A DNA stretch of 64,000 nucleotides from positions 161,326 to 225,325 of the forward strand of contig BGZK01001029.1 in NCBI GenBank assembly GCA_005406025.1, written 5' to 3'. Made by a program: the position numbers and the translations under genes. Under the pieces are notes generated by a model. That model saw only the letters and a list, made by a program, of their open reading frames with translations, had not been told where the DNA came from and did no database searches. This DNA comes from Eumeta japonica (taxonomy: Eukaryota; Arthropoda; Insecta; Lepidoptera; Psychidae). Numbering within the stretch: position 1 is the first letter of the stretch; each line of letters begins with the position of its first letter. Below are positions 43,271 through 56,345 of the stretch, piece after piece.

Positions 43271-43442
43271 CTATATATAGAATGCAGATAAAATCACTAC
43301 ATCGAATAGACCCCACAGTTCGCACAGTGATTGCCCGTAATGAGATAAGTGTCCGTGGAGATCCCGGCGCCCCAGTCACTCACAGCTCACACTTCAGCCC
43401 GCATCCCGGATATAGGGTGCTACTGAAAAAACCATCAGTCAT
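43271..43442 (+). promoter_or_regulatory. Candidate core promoter and first non-coding exon
   Basis: A TATA box CTATATATAG at 43271-43280 is followed about 25-45 bp on by initiator-like TCACTACATC and CACAGTTCGCACAGTG. A GC-richer leader follows, then a strong donor: GTCAT then GTGAGT at 43443. The exon would end in AT, so the start codon would be completed by a G from the next exon, as found at 44654. No gene product is proven. Confidence 0.4.
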
Positions 43443-44653
43443 GTGAGTACATTAACACTATGTAGTTTGAATGCACGGAATGGATATAGTCAAATAAAAC
43501 TTGGGCCTGAACATCGAACGGGTAGGTCGATTTTATAGACTATAAGTATGAATAGACGCGTATGTATTTTTAGATAGTTTTCATTTATACAAAATATAAT
43601 TCTCAGTGTTGTTGTCGTGTTTTGTAGTAAAATAAAAAAGTAAAGTATGTGTATAAAAAATCGATACATATCATATTAAAAGTTCTAAAATATAGGTATT
43701 ATCTAGGTATAGATTTGATCAAAACAAACATTGAACCTTTTTTTCCTTCGAACGGATGGAAAACAGATTCCATTTCCGTGACAGAACGAGTAAGACGCTT
43801 GATTTGGATGAACGCATGAACGCATTTGCATTATTTTTTTCTTCTTTTGTTACCCGAGTATACAAGTCTATTACCATATGCGACCGAAGTTCGAGGAATG
43901 CCCTTAAGTTTAGGTGCAAGCACTTCGGTTACACCGAAGAAAAAATAACGGGTATCACACGAATCACCTTAGAGAATGGTGTGTAAATTTTAAATTGCCC
44001 TGTTTGCGTCTATCAATCAGCATTTTTGTGATATTTTATTCAGCGGCCATGGTGATTTTATGTAACATATAACTGCTAATACACATAATATTATAATTAT
44101 AACCGCAAATGTGATAGTAAATAGTCAAAAACACACACTATACCAGTTTTATATTTATGCAGAGTCGTGATGGGGTCCTCTTTAACTGGCCGCACTTTGT
44201 CCCATTACCAAAAAAATTACAATTATTTTGCAATACAATTAATGCACGGTTGTAGCATTAAACTTTCATGTTACTATTTTCAACTAACTTTATCTACAAA
44301 AATGAAGTACGAATGGGTTCTAATTGTTTTTTCTATTAACTTTGAAATTTCGTGAATTCATTACTGTTAAAGTATTGACATAATTATTTGTCATACTGAA
44401 TATAAAAAATAATAATACTTCACATGCCACAACTGGTTTAAATGTTTATAAGTAATAAGTTTAATCTTATTTTTAGATATTTCTTTTTGATAAGATTTTT
44501 ATTTATTAAATCCACTTTACTATCAATATTTTAAAACTGTCCTAAAAGGTTTAGTAAAAATTTCAGTTTCTGTATCTTTAAAACGACGTCCATTCGTCAC
44601 ATAACTATTCTCACATTTATCTTTTGAGGACAATAATTATACATCCTTTCCAG

Positions 44654-44708
44654 GATCACGTCCCTAGTATTGATTTTACTTTCATATTTCTTTTCCCTTG
44701 CTCAACTT
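44654..44708 (+). CDS. Possible signal-peptide exon
   Basis: Acceptor ACATCCTTTCCAG at 44641-44653. Joined to the AT of the candidate first exon it reads MITSLVLILLSYFFSLAQL, with a hydrophobic core and a plausible cleavage site after SLA. The same frame stops at 44721, so a splice donor must lie at about 44709 (GTAGTG), which is weak. Downstream exons were not found. Chance is a real alternative in AT-rich sequence, where hydrophobic codons are common. Confidence 0.28.
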
Positions 44709-44724
44709 GTAGTGCCTACATAAA

Positions 44725-46160
44725 TGTAGATATCAGAGCGCCATTATGGATGATAAATCGCTCTTGTTATGAAATATTTTTGCTATTCATAGCAGAGGGT
44801 CCTATACCGTTCACTTTATTTACCTCTTATTTCATGTTTATTGTAGTTAGTAAACAAACAACGCACATTATGCCATATTGCGTATGGGCTCCTCTCATCT
44901 TGTATGTATACTTTTAGCATTTCCTTATGACAATATTATATTTAGTCATATTTCTATCAAATGCCATAACTTTGTATATGCATCGAATTCCATATATCTT
45001 TCTTGGATGGTGTTCTTCATCAATACTTGGTGGTCGTCGGCATATACACGAAGTGACGTTCCACACGCAAATCACCCGTTCTCAGTCTACATTCGTACGG
45101 TTATTAATCGTTTAAGCTAGGCAACTAATGAAAAATAGTTAATAATATAGAACACGGAATAACCCCACGAGTCATTTGTCTATTGTGGTTTCATTTTTTT
45201 ATAATTTCATTTGATAATCTTTTGAAACTCTCCTAACGTGATTGTGAAAAATGAGACATTATGTTAGTTATCGCTGTTTAACTAATTTTGAAATATTCTG
45301 ATGAAAATTTTAAATTAAATTTTTAACTTCGATCTCAATCGAACGAGACCGAGACGTTTGCGGACCAATAACTATCTTAACTATCAAGCAAACGAGGCGG
45401 TGTAATTAAATGGGCTAGATATAAAATCAGTTTGTTTTCAATAACACTATCTTTATACAGTAATAGATTCCCTTAATATGCCGTGCTTCGTGTAGCGGTG
45501 ATTATCAAATAATGTTAATGAGTTAAGGTACGTCTCCCATAGATATGTTTTGCTATAAGCACTATTTAAAAACACGAAAGAACCTTCTGCTACATATTCT
45601 TATTAATTGATATATGATGAGAAATAATTACTTGAGCGGTTCGTGCACGTGGATGGAAACAGGAAAGAGTGTGTATTGCGTGAATGAATATAATATGTTT
45701 TGTATACATTGCCGAGGAAGTATTAGAATACTGATGAGTTCTACTTCCTAACATGCGATTATGGACTTATAGCCTGTTTCGGGGGGATCTTAGAATTGTA
45801 CTGCAAAGTTGTCGCTGATGATTAATTAGAAGGTAGCATATGTTGTTTTGCTAATTTACATAAATATAATAAATAATGTTGATTCATGATTGAGTGACAA
45901 ATTACAACCACTTCTTAAAATCTCAAGTTATGTTTTGTTGTTAATCTTTGCAAGACCACTTTGATAAATGTAACTGTGAAGTATGTCATAATTCATCTAA
46001 CCACAGTTATCGTGATACTATCAGTAAATCAGCAACAGTGCTGACTTAACGCAACATTAATTTGCGTGTTACTAATGTATTTAAATTATAGACTTATTGT
46101 AATGCACTTATATACAGATACAGCATAAACACGAAAGAATTTGTTCCTATGATCTTACTA
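44725..46160. other. Unassigned AT-rich stretch
   Basis: No gene or known repeat. Overlapping open frames at 44624-45120 show no family features or splice support. Confidence 0.4.
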
Positions 46161-46400
46161 TTAGGGACCATCCATAAATTACGTCTCATAAATTATAAGG
46201 TTTTTTACCCCCAACCCTTCTCGTCCTTGTCACAGGTGGTCACACGGTAAGTGAAAACAGCAGTTTTTACAATTTTTTATTGTAAAAACTGTTACAATTT
46301 TTTTTGGTTCAAAGTACTTTAAATATTGGATAAAACAAAAAAAGACATAAATATAACCTATCCTAACCTAATGGGAGACGTGATTTTGTGAGGTAAATTT
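46160..46400. repeat. Repeat with ACCATCCATAAATTACGT terminus
   Basis: Starts AGGGACCATCCATAAATTAC, which mirrors the inverted motif at 32935-32960. The flanking TTTTTTACCCCCAACCC also fits a widespread insect repeat. An internal perfect hairpin (46261-46273 with 46279-46291) follows. The right end is unclear. Confidence 0.5.
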
Positions 46401-47559
46401 GTTTGATTGTATCTGTGGATTAACTAATATTTTGTGATTTTTTTTCTTACAAATAATATACAATAGGTACAATACCTTAAATCTCTTTATCGTCACGTAT
46501 TGTACAAGTTTTATATTTGTACAAGATGTTTCGCAACCTTAATTATGATAACGAAGTCGGACACTAGATGGTATTCAACGCAGTAGAACATATAGTTCTC
46601 TAGTCCTCATCCGCATACATGTGGCTATAATCTAGTTTCAAACCACGACTTCTCAAATCGGCAAGGCCGCAGACGTTCAAAAATTCCTGGGGTTAACAAC
46701 TCTTTTGATTACGTTAGGTAAAAAAAAAAACGTCTCGCCTAATAGCTTTAGAACTTGTGCGACGTTGCCGCTTTGAGCATTCCTGACTTTTAATACCTAA
46801 ATAGTGTAGTCGGCTATGGCATAACGAAGCATATAATACGCTTAGCCATAAATGTCTTCATGTCATAAATTTGATAAAGTTAAGCTAGAATTGCTTTCTA
46901 CAAATCCACATCCACATCCACTAATGTATTTTCTGGAAGAAAAGACATTAACAGGTTCAACAGTCGTATTATGTACATGCTCACGTTTGTCCTCTGACGG
47001 GCGCACACCACAGATTACCACATGATTCCTTTGAAACCTTGTATCACATCTATCATTCGTTGCATGCAAGTTCAACGGTTTTGGGGACATAAAATCTGAC
47101 CCGTTTTAAGGATTTGTAACGGAAGGCAAAAAAAAATGATATATACTTATGATTTCATCCTATATGTTTGTTTATCCGTCTGTCCGTCTGTCCATATGTC
47201 AAAGGCTTATAAATCAGTCATTTTTATTGATACTGTTGAAATTGACAGATGTCTCGTGTGAACCGCCATGCAATCATGTAAAGAAATTATAAAAAACAAT
47301 TGATGTATGGGTAGCTTTTTATACATAAAAGCGAGGAATTTTTTTTTTCCGCACACTTCATTGTGTGAGATGTTTTCCTGTGATGAGTATACTATGCGGT
47401 TTATTAGCTTCCAAAGTCTTAAATTTATAATCACTAAATGTTCTGAATGCATAGATGATGGTATTGCCAGTTAATGGAAATAGAACTTATGCGAGGATCA
47501 CTACGGAATTATTGAGATAGTGTCAAATATCGGTTTTTCCCACGGTTATGTTTGCGCGT

Positions 47560-47948
47560 GTGTGTAGGTCCACTTCAGTACAAAAGCGAACAATTTTCAC
47601 TTCCCACGTTTATAAACGTAGGTGTTCTAAAAGTAGGTGTCGCAAAATGTGTTTCTATGAAACAAGTAATGTATTCGAAACGTCAGCACTAACCAGCCGA
47701 AACTTTCTTGGAAGTTTAACTACCGCAAGCGAGCGCACTTCGCGCTTTACTAGGGAGGGTGTGGCGTGACAAACGGCCTTCAGCAAGGTCGCAAGGTTGG
47801 AATATCGTAAATTCTTAGAACACATTCAAATCTATTTTTCTCAAAAGCAGCTATTTCAATGGCTATGGTTTCTTTAGCAAAGTTGTTCTAAAAAGGAAGG
47901 AGATTATGAGTACTTGCTGAAAGATGCATGATTGATTCTATACGGTAT
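47560..47948 (+). mobile_element. TIR element 'E', copy 3 (right end only)
   Basis: TTTAGCAAAGTTGTTCTAAA (about 47872-47893) through GATTGATTCTATACGGTAT (ends 47948) matches the right terminus of the complete copy. The left end and the interior shared by the other copies were not found, so this may be a solo end or a diverged relative. Confidence 0.6.
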
Positions 47949-49330
47949 ATTTTTCTTGTATCTGAATAACTAGAGTAATCTTTGTATGTTATTGTAATGA
48001 AAACTTGGAAGTTCCCAATATTATTATTTAATAATTCAAATATTAAACAATATAAATATTTGAAATGTCAAATATTAATATGAAACAAAACACTCAAAAG
48101 TATATAAGTTTATGATAGCTTTAAAAAATGTTGATTTAATAATACACTGAAATACGTTTAATTGATATTATTGTACCGATTCTGCCACGGAGCGATAACT
48201 CGTAAATCATACTTGTTAAAAAGATTCACAAAATAATTCTCTCCAGAAAACACAAAACACAGCCACGCTAAACATAGGCAGCTTGAAATAAAAGTTCTGT
48301 CTATAATTTATGATCCCCGTAATCTATCCAGTTCTTTGTATATATGACATAAAAAAAAATCCGTTGTGAGGTTCGAATAGGACGGAAGGATAACACAAAA
48401 AATGCCTTTTAAAAACTAACGCACTCGAACTTTGATCGTGAAATTCGTATCCCTAAAACAAAAATATTTATTTTGCTATATAACAAATACTACGTTATAC
48501 CAGTATACCCGAAACCGGCTAAAATCCACTCTTTTTGTTGGCGGACCCCAGTGAAAGTTTGAATATGTACATTTACTTCTTATTGTACTTCTTTTTTTGT
48601 TAATTAAAATAATGTACTTCTTATTATTTTAACTAACAAAAAAAAAATAGAAAACATACTACGTTTCCTCTATCTCTTAGACAGTGATGTTTATTTTTTT
48701 GTGCGTTTCCTTGACATATTTGAAGTTCAAATAATATTCATAAAACTTTGTACAAATATTTCCATTTGTATAGTATTCGGTGAGAACAGGATATTTTTCA
48801 TCCGATTATAATAAAAGGAATTTTAATAATTTTGTATTTGTATACTCTTTAATTGTTTAATCATAGCACATACTTTTTTTAACACCATTTTATTAACTTC
48901 ACCTGAATGTTTGTATGTATGTATGTATGTATGTTTGTAACTCTCCTTTGGCGGCTGCTGACTCCAAACTTGTCCTTCTATAAATCCTCCCTAAATGTGG
49001 CAAAATAATAAATACTTAAGTATTTCCGACAATCAAAAGGCTATAATAAATAAGATGCTGGATATACATGATAATTAAGAAATAAATTTAGAATAAAATC
49101 ATTCAATCAAAAAAACATTGTAATTGAATTAATATTAAAATCAATTTCAAATAAAAACGTTAAAGTCTGAATTGTTTTTAGAATTTATCACTGCAAATTT
49201 TCTCTTTAGTTCAAAACAAATCTGACTACTGTCCGCCCTCTGTTGGAGATTCTCTATACTACCTGCTTCAGTCTCATTTTGAAATTTGACACCTCAAATT
49301 TTATTATCGAACGCTAAAAAGTGGAAAATA
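47949..49330. other. Unassigned AT-rich stretch
   Basis: No gene. Contains a GTAT microsatellite at about 48912-48934 (followed by TTTGTAACTCTCC, a common lepidopteran repeat tail) and an inverted repeat at about 48603-48654 (21-bp arms, one mismatch). Confidence 0.45.
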
Positions 49331-49618
49331 AATATAGTTTAAAAAAACTAAAAAACACGTTTTTATAGTGGAATAAACTATAAAGTAGAAAATAATTTGA
49401 ATATAGAAATCAATTAATGAACCAACAATAAATATTATTAGTGTGAAAAAAGTGTGGGGCGCTTTTCAAGAACGGACAAACATGTAGCGCCTCACGCTTT
49501 TTTCACAATAATAATATTTATTGTTGGTTCATTAATTGAATTCTATATTCAAATTATTTTCTACTTTTTAGTTTATTCCACTATAAAAGCGTGTTTTTTA
49601 GTTTTTTTAAACTATATT
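49331..49618. mobile_element. Young fold-back MITE, 133-bp arms
   Basis: 49331-49463 and 49486-49618 are reverse complements with about seven mismatches. The 22-base loop carries AGAACGGACAAACATG. The high identity suggests recent origin. No target-site duplication was certain. Confidence 0.85.
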
Positions 49619-49699
49619 CTTAGTGAAAACGTTTTAATAAATCAAATATTAGCAGTTTTTCATCGATTTACTTATAGGGTAACGGATCTGTCAGTAGAA

Positions 49700-49770
49700 T
49701 AGAGACTGAAATTAGGATACGGATCGAGCCGTGAATCGAGACCTCAACCAAGATCGAATTCTGATTGGAG
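49700..49770 (-). repeat. Short purine-rich hexamer array
   Basis: ATACGGATCGAGCCGTGAAT then CGAGACCTCAACCAAGATCG: the complementary orientation of the 40.3-41.1 kb array. Confidence 0.55.
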
Positions 49771-52539
49771 ATGGGACGTGATACACAAAGGACGCAGGAA
49801 CGTTTGTCCTTTACGCACACGCAAACAAACAAGCAAAATCTAAATGAAATTCTGACTGGAATCTTTTGCATTATTTATAAATTTTTTGAAATACGTACCG
49901 AATGATTTTTTACAAGATTAGCATAGCATTTTTCACGTCATGTCAGATGGACGAAAAAAGGAAACAAAAACTGGTTTTCATAGAAGTATTACTTAGTGCG
50001 TTAATAATAATTCGTAGCACTACAAAAACATACATTAAATTGTACCAAAAGATCTAACAATTTTGGAGTTACGTCGCTAATAATAGTCGTATTTAAATGA
50101 TAGGTAAGGAACAGGCGTTACGTCCTATGTCTATCATTGCCTCATTGATAGACATAGCCTATTGTTTCATGCCTATTGTTTCAAATAATAAGTTATATCA
50201 TTTTAGTAAATATCAAATATTTTTAAAATTATACATGTGTTCAAATAGTGCCTTGAAGAAACAGCGGCACTCCAGGAGTGCCTACAGAAGTGAAAACTTG
50301 AACAATTATGTGTGTATTTTTTGAATAGTCACGAAATATTTTATTGCGCAGGAAATAATTTTAAGTAAAGTAAGTTTTTTATTCATTATTATAAACTACT
50401 GTTACAAAAATTATATTACAATTTTCATTTAATGCCCTATTGCACCTGAAAAATAATGCATATTATTTTACACACAAAAATTACAATCTATTGCTTACAA
50501 CGTAAATTTACAAATATAATACGAAAAGTTCCGACATGAATATATATCTATGTTGTACGTTTATAAACAATATCTGTTTATATTATACGTAGTTATATTA
50601 TCAATGTATTTCAACCCAAACTCTCGTGTAAACGGGACCAATATATGTAGATACTATATACAGAGGTGTCGGTTATGTAAGGCAACAGTGTAGCGAGTTC
50701 AATAATTTTTTACCATCTCAAAAATATCCAATGCTCCTAAAGAAGTTTTCGCTTCAAAATAGGAAAAAAGGGAATGCTGTCGAATGCAGCAAAGGCAGCT
50801 TGTAATACTGAAGTTTGGAAAATAATACAATTGATGTTAAAATTGACCGAGGACGGTACGAGCGACAGTGTATTTCAAAAGATGTCAAAGTCTTGGTAAG
50901 CGACATTGTAACAGGCATCCATAGCGAATGAAGTATAACTTACATCCTAACTGCCGGTTGCAAATACTCAGAAAATCAAAAAATTCTAGAATACTCCACA
51001 GCACATCAAAACTTCAATTGCCAAAGGGGTCAGAATTTTTGATACAGCCTAATATATTATACGACTGCATTATGCGTGTCGATAAAAAAACTCAAGGTTG
51101 ACAAAATTAGGCCGGGAACACCGTCCGCGCTAAAATAAAATAATTAGTGACGCCGCGCCGTACCTGAGAGACCGTTTCCTGATTTTTTTTTATATATCAG
51201 ATCGAATGTCCCTATGGTGACGGATTGGCATAGAGCACTGAAACTATTGGCTAGTGAAATAAATGTGATACGACACGATACCAGTTAATCAATGCAGATA
51301 ACAAGTTGATAGGTAGCATGAATTATATCCATTTAGATAAGTCACAGTCTAATAAATAAATTAATCTGTTGAATTGATATATGGATGTGAACTTTAAAAT
51401 AAAATAACGAGTGAAGTGTGTGTTAAGCACTCTTATATAGCGATAATTTTAAACGATTTTTGTACTACTTTTATAATTACGTGATTAGCATTTAATACAA
51501 ATTTGAAGTTAGGCGCATGTGTCTCTTGATTTAAATTTAGTTTATTTCAAATACCTACATGTGCTGTTTAAAAATTTACTTTTGGTTTGTAGTTACAAAC
51601 AACAGTATTAATCTTAACAAAAATATGTTTTTTGCTAATAATGTTTGTTTAATTTTTGAAATACTCAGTACAGTATCCGTTAATCTGTATAATATTAATG
51701 GTTTCCCATACAACGCATTCCCACATTGTTTATACTGGGATTTTTTTTTTTGATTACATTTTGTTAGGTTGACAAATAGAAATATTCGTTCTGTGAAAAC
51801 AAATTGCATGTGCTTTCTATATCTCTAGAATAAAGCATGTTATAGATTGTCATTGATAAATATGTGTATTAATAAATTACAATTGTCTACCAGCTGTGCT
51901 GGAGGGAGCACGCCTTTGCAATGCTCATTGCTTATCATTTCGTGTCCTTAGATCCGGCCAAATTATAAACAGAAAAAATTTAATAATTCAATCAATATCT
52001 CAACGACCAAAGATCAATCACGAAAAAAAATTACAAATGTTTAGAAAAAATAGTAGCTTTAAACTCAGTGCCAGAAATAAACACGTGTGGCACTCGGGGA
52101 CTGCCGCGGTAAAGCTATTGTATAGTATTTTTTATCAACTTATGCAATTATAATTATTTATTTATTTTATTTATGCAGTATTTTTCTGAGGAGGTGTCCT
52201 AACGCCGAAACTCTAAGCAGGCATCAGTCACCAGATTGCGGGGCGAAGAGAGGGATTACGCATGCGCAGTAACGCCGATACAACCAATGCCACCTAGAGG
52301 CGAGTTGCTGAACTAAAGAGACAAGCGTGATATTTCAAAAAAGTCATTAAAAGTTCTGCTATTCATCTATAGATGGCAAAAGTAAAAAGTATCACCGCTG
52401 TGCCGGTCGGAGTGGGGGTGTTAGGTTATTTTCGTTACGGAATTTGTGGATTCGGTCTCCACGCTCAAGGCCCGCGATAGAAGCTATGCAATAGCTTAAA
52501 ATGAACTTTGTTTGCATTGGTTTTGGTTATGTATGATGA
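49771..52539. other. Unassigned stretch, probably repeat-derived in part
   Basis: No gene was recognised. A short hairpin (50125-50136 with 50146-50157) is followed by a 14-bp direct repeat (GCCTATTGTTTCA). Segments at 51100-51180 and 52190-52480 are GC-richer and resemble transposon flanks but could not be named. Confidence 0.4.
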
Positions 52540-52695
52540 AATTAGAAAAGAGCTACCTTTAAGTTTCTTGCTTGTTCTTTTTGAGGGAAAACTGCCTTCC
52601 GAACGAGTGGTAAAGTGTAATTCGCAAAAAATTATGACATATTTCAAGTGTTATTCCATAACCTATGAAATAAAGATGTTTTGATTTTGAATGAG
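52540..52695 (+). repeat. Lepidopteran LINE 3'-tail fragment, copy 2
   Basis: TTTCTTGCTTGTTCTTTTTG, AAACTGCCTTCCGAACGAGT, GGTAAAG and ATTTCAAGTGTTATTCCATA, collinear with 21035-21190 and ending AATAAAGATGTTTTGATTTT. This is the form of a widespread lepidopteran retroposon 3' end. Confidence 0.7.
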
Positions 52696-53337
52696 CATTC
52701 TTAAGGTGTGCTTGATGTTCTCAAAACATGTCGAATTAATATGACGCTGCCATTAACGGCAAATATTCAATTTGGGCGTAACTAACTAAAGAAAAAGAAA
52801 GAAATACAACACATAGAATTAACAAAAAGCTATGTGTGTGTAACACTTCGTCAATTAATACAATCAATCAAACTTTCGTACTGTCAAGAAAATTTTAAAG
52901 CAAAAAAAGTATGATTAGGTAATAAATTTTGATCTCATGTAATCACACAGTCTTCCGGGTTCGCTTAATATATAACAGCATTTTCAACTTGAGAAATGTT
53001 TATACAATTTTGCGTTGCAAAACTCGCACAAAACTTTCAAAGAATCAACGTATGCAAAAACATTACCTTAAATAACAACAAAGACGAATTCTGATTCTTT
53101 TCAATAAAGTGACAAATGTATGCAGCTACCAAAGAGGTTTTAATACATGAGGCTCACTATAGGCATCTGGAACTAATCATTTACATATACAATATTTTAA
53201 AAATAATTTTAAAATTCCATTTCTAAATTAATACATTTGGAAATGGAATTCTTTGGCAGTAGAACAGTTTGTTTAATCTAACTGTCAATTGTTTTTGCAT
53301 TGTTGCGTCATTTTAAAAATTACGTGTCTTCATCACT

Positions 53338-54423
53338 ATGGAGTTAAGTCGTGAAAATTTTCGTAGTAAAATTTTCTACAATTTTATGTCTAGTTTGACA
53401 TCTCAACAGTCTCGCTCTGCTTCGAAATGTTTTTGGCGATGAAGCACCATACAAGACGACTATTCGTAACTGGTTTGCAGAATTCAAATGCGGTTGTGTC
53501 AATCTCAGTGACGAATCTTGTGATGGTGGCCAATCCATCGCTGTGTACAACAAAAACGTCAATACTATGCGCCGTATAATCGAAACAGACAGGCATATGA
53601 ACTACCATGTCGGACGTCCCAAGACATAGGCGCGAGTCAAATACAATCAATCCTACACAAACATTTGACTATGAAAAAGCTTTGCTCGTAACGAATCCCA
53701 CACAATCTGACTGAGTATTTAAAAACGAACCGCGTCACTTGGTGCTATGCCATGCTAACTATATTCAAGGAAAGGGCGTCAAATTTGGTGTGGGATGCAG
53801 TAGCAAGTAAGAAAATATGTGTTTATTACTACAACCCCAAAACAAAGCAGAAATCGACCGTATGAATCTTTTAATATTGAGCCGAAATCAATCAAAGTGG
53901 CGCGCGAGCGAAGTGCCTTTAAGCGGATAATTGCTTCTTTTAATAAAAGTAAAATATTAATAAACAGAATATTAATAAAACAATTGACCCGTGCCTATTG
54001 TCGCTTTGGAGAATTGTCATACTGTGAATAGTGATTGGCAGACGATCATTTGTTTGCCGGAAGTTATTGTCAAACTCCGTAAAAACAACCGTAAATGTTG
54101 TATTACCTTGCACCACGACAATGCTAGTTGTCATAAATAAATGCCAAACAGACAAATAAATTTTTGAAGGAGAAAAACTTAGAACTTATGAGCAATCCTG
54201 CATACAGTTCCGACCTGGCACCTTCCGACTTTTTTTTGCCAAAAAATAAGAGCCAATTACGGGGTCAACGATTTTCTTCTGAAGAGGTTGTCGAAGTGTA
54301 TGAAAAAAAACATGTTTCCGTTTCGAGGTCGCCAAGGAGGAGTGGCATAGATCTTTTAAAAATTTATTTATTTGTATGAAAAAGTGTATTTATGCTAACA
54401 GAGAATATTTAGAGAAACAATAA
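53338..54423 (+). pseudogene. Mariner transposase remnant (third lineage)
   Basis: Starts ATG 53338 (MELSRENFRSKIFYNFM) and ends at TAA 54421. Readable blocks in shifting frames: NWFAEFKCGCVNLSDE, QSILHKHLTMKKLCS, RVTWCYAMLT, NLVWDAVAS, YNPKTKQKSTV, KVARERSAFKRIIASF, NPAYSSDLAPSDFF and REYLEKQ. The N-terminal helix-turn-helix and catalytic-domain order is intact, but there are many stops and shifts. The sequence class differs from the other two mariners in the window. Confidence 0.85.
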
Positions 54424-54923
54424 GTTCATTTTTGTCTATTCATAGTAATTTTTTCTCATCCATTCCAGAAATTGTTAATGCACCCTACGTAATAAACTTA
54501 TACGAGCAAAAACTGGTAATATTTGTGTACTAAAACTTCGATTTAGCATTTAATTAACTATTGCTTAGATAAACTTGATAAGTCCAAGTTTAGTTTGTAC
54601 ACCAGATTAATTTAAGTTCTAGATTACGATTTTGTATGCATTGTCTTGCCGTACTACTATGCATGCGTCTGTTACATAGTATGTCTGTATTACCAAACAT
54701 ATGTTTGAGAGCCCAGTAAAAGATATGTATTTACATGTAGACCTGTTAAATTCTGTTTATTATGATTCTCTATCGTCAGCAAACGCCGTTAGATAATGTG
54801 TGGCAAGAGCTGGTCGAATTTTTATTTTTCTTCTGTATTTTAGGCTCACAGTCATAATGACAACTCCACATACGCATAATGCTCATACCTACACACTTTT
54901 TCATTCTCTCTCTCACTCAAAGA

Positions 54924-54985
54924 GAACACACACACACATAAACACACACACTCGCACACAAACACACAAGCACACGCATACACAC
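54924..54985. repeat. (CA)n microsatellite
   Basis: ACACACACACACATAAACAC and similar over about 60 bp. Open frames across it are not genes. Confidence 0.95.
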
Positions 54986-55259
54986 CGCTCACTTTCTTAG
55001 ATGTCAACAGCCATCTCTAACACAACTGAGGGACGGTCAAACGAATTCGCGAGCGAAACCAAACAGTAATTTCGAATGACAACCCACTTAATGCTTGAGA
55101 TTAAGTTTATTTTCGCAAGTCAGGTAATTTTTGTTGACGGTAGAACCGATAAATCGAAAATAATATAATGTCAAAATGTGCTAAAAGGTGAGCAATTTGG
55201 ACGTCAGGTAAATTGATGTAGGTAAATTCAATCTTCCTTTTGAGTATATTGCATTATTT

Positions 55260-55284
55260 GAAGTTGTACTTCTTTTGGCGCGTT
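55260..55284 (+). repeat. Isolated terminal motif GAAGTTGTACTTCTTTTGGC
   Basis: Matches the outer ends of the element at 59203-60131. Possibly one end of another copy. The partner end was not identified. Confidence 0.5.
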
Positions 55285-55914
55285 AGAACAAACAGATCAG
55301 AGTGCATATTTTCAGCACGTGGCAAAAGTTGCGCGTACCGAGTAACAAACCATAAAGTTTGAAGTCATTAATGAGAGTTGATTACTTTTATTATGAGTAT
55401 TAAATGAAGTTACCCAAATGGCATGTTTATATATTCAGTCCAACGAGCATGCGTCTAGTGTCAGATTAGTGGTTCATATTAGTTTTTATATTTATCATTT
55501 TTACAACACATGACATCTATACATAAAAGAAAAACAATCTATACATATAAAAGCGAATCAAAGCGAAGTGAATTATCGACGAAATTTCGGGAACTATAAA
55601 TATTACAAATTTTAAATTTGGCAGGTAGATTCCTCAGAGAGAGCAGGTTTTGCTAAGAATGGATTTTTGGAAATTTTCTTTTAAAGGATAACAAAAGGGG
55701 CATCCTCTCTTAAAATTTGTGAACCTTTTTTTGTAGAGTGAGCTAACTATGAAATTTGATATCAATATTTCTTATCATAATTGATGAGATATTTTCACAA
55801 TTTATAGTGAGATTGGAGGGGGAGGAGTTAGAGGTTTTGTATAATATATAAAAATTAGTGTGAAAAAAAATTCTTTCACACATAGAAAGTTATATTTTAT
55901 TTTGATATAAGCAT

Positions 55915-56345
55915 TTGTACCGGCTTGGCACAAATCAGAACCGTGAACGGTAGCGCTATCCGAAATTAAAGAGGAATAAGAATCGAATCGAGAGCCGAAA
56001 CTTGGACCGAAATTAAGAATGTACCGGGATAGAAATCAGGAACAGTACCGGTTCTTTCACACGCAAAAAGGTATACATATTATTCTCGAATAATATAGCC
56101 TATATTTTATTTTGGTACCAACATATTTGCCTCTGCTTCGTACAAATCGAAACTGTGACCGATAGCGGTATCGAATTGAAAGCGGGACGGGGAGCAGAAT
56201 CGAGAGTCGGATCCGGAACCGAAATTGAGAGCGGGACCGGGGTCGAAACCGAGTGCGCTATCGGAATTAGAAACGAGAGCGTGATCACAATCGGAATGAA
56301 GAACAGTAGCGGGATCAGAGTTGAAAGCGGGAACAAGAGATTGAC
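55915..56345 (-). repeat. Purine-rich hexamer arrays in two tandem blocks
   Basis: Two blocks about 200 bp apart share a leader (TATATTTTATTTTG, GCACAAATC or GTACAAATC, CTGTGACCGATAGCG). Each runs into quasi-repeats such as GAATCGAGAGTCGGATCCGG and CGGGACCGGGGTCGAAACCG. This is the opposite strand sense to 40300-41110. Long open frames in both senses are repeat artefacts. Confidence 0.7.

Noticed and set aside
44624..45120. Overlapping open frames of 62-97 codons
   Set aside because: No conserved motif in any frame on either strand; only the short signal-peptide-like exon at 44654 is kept, as a speculation.
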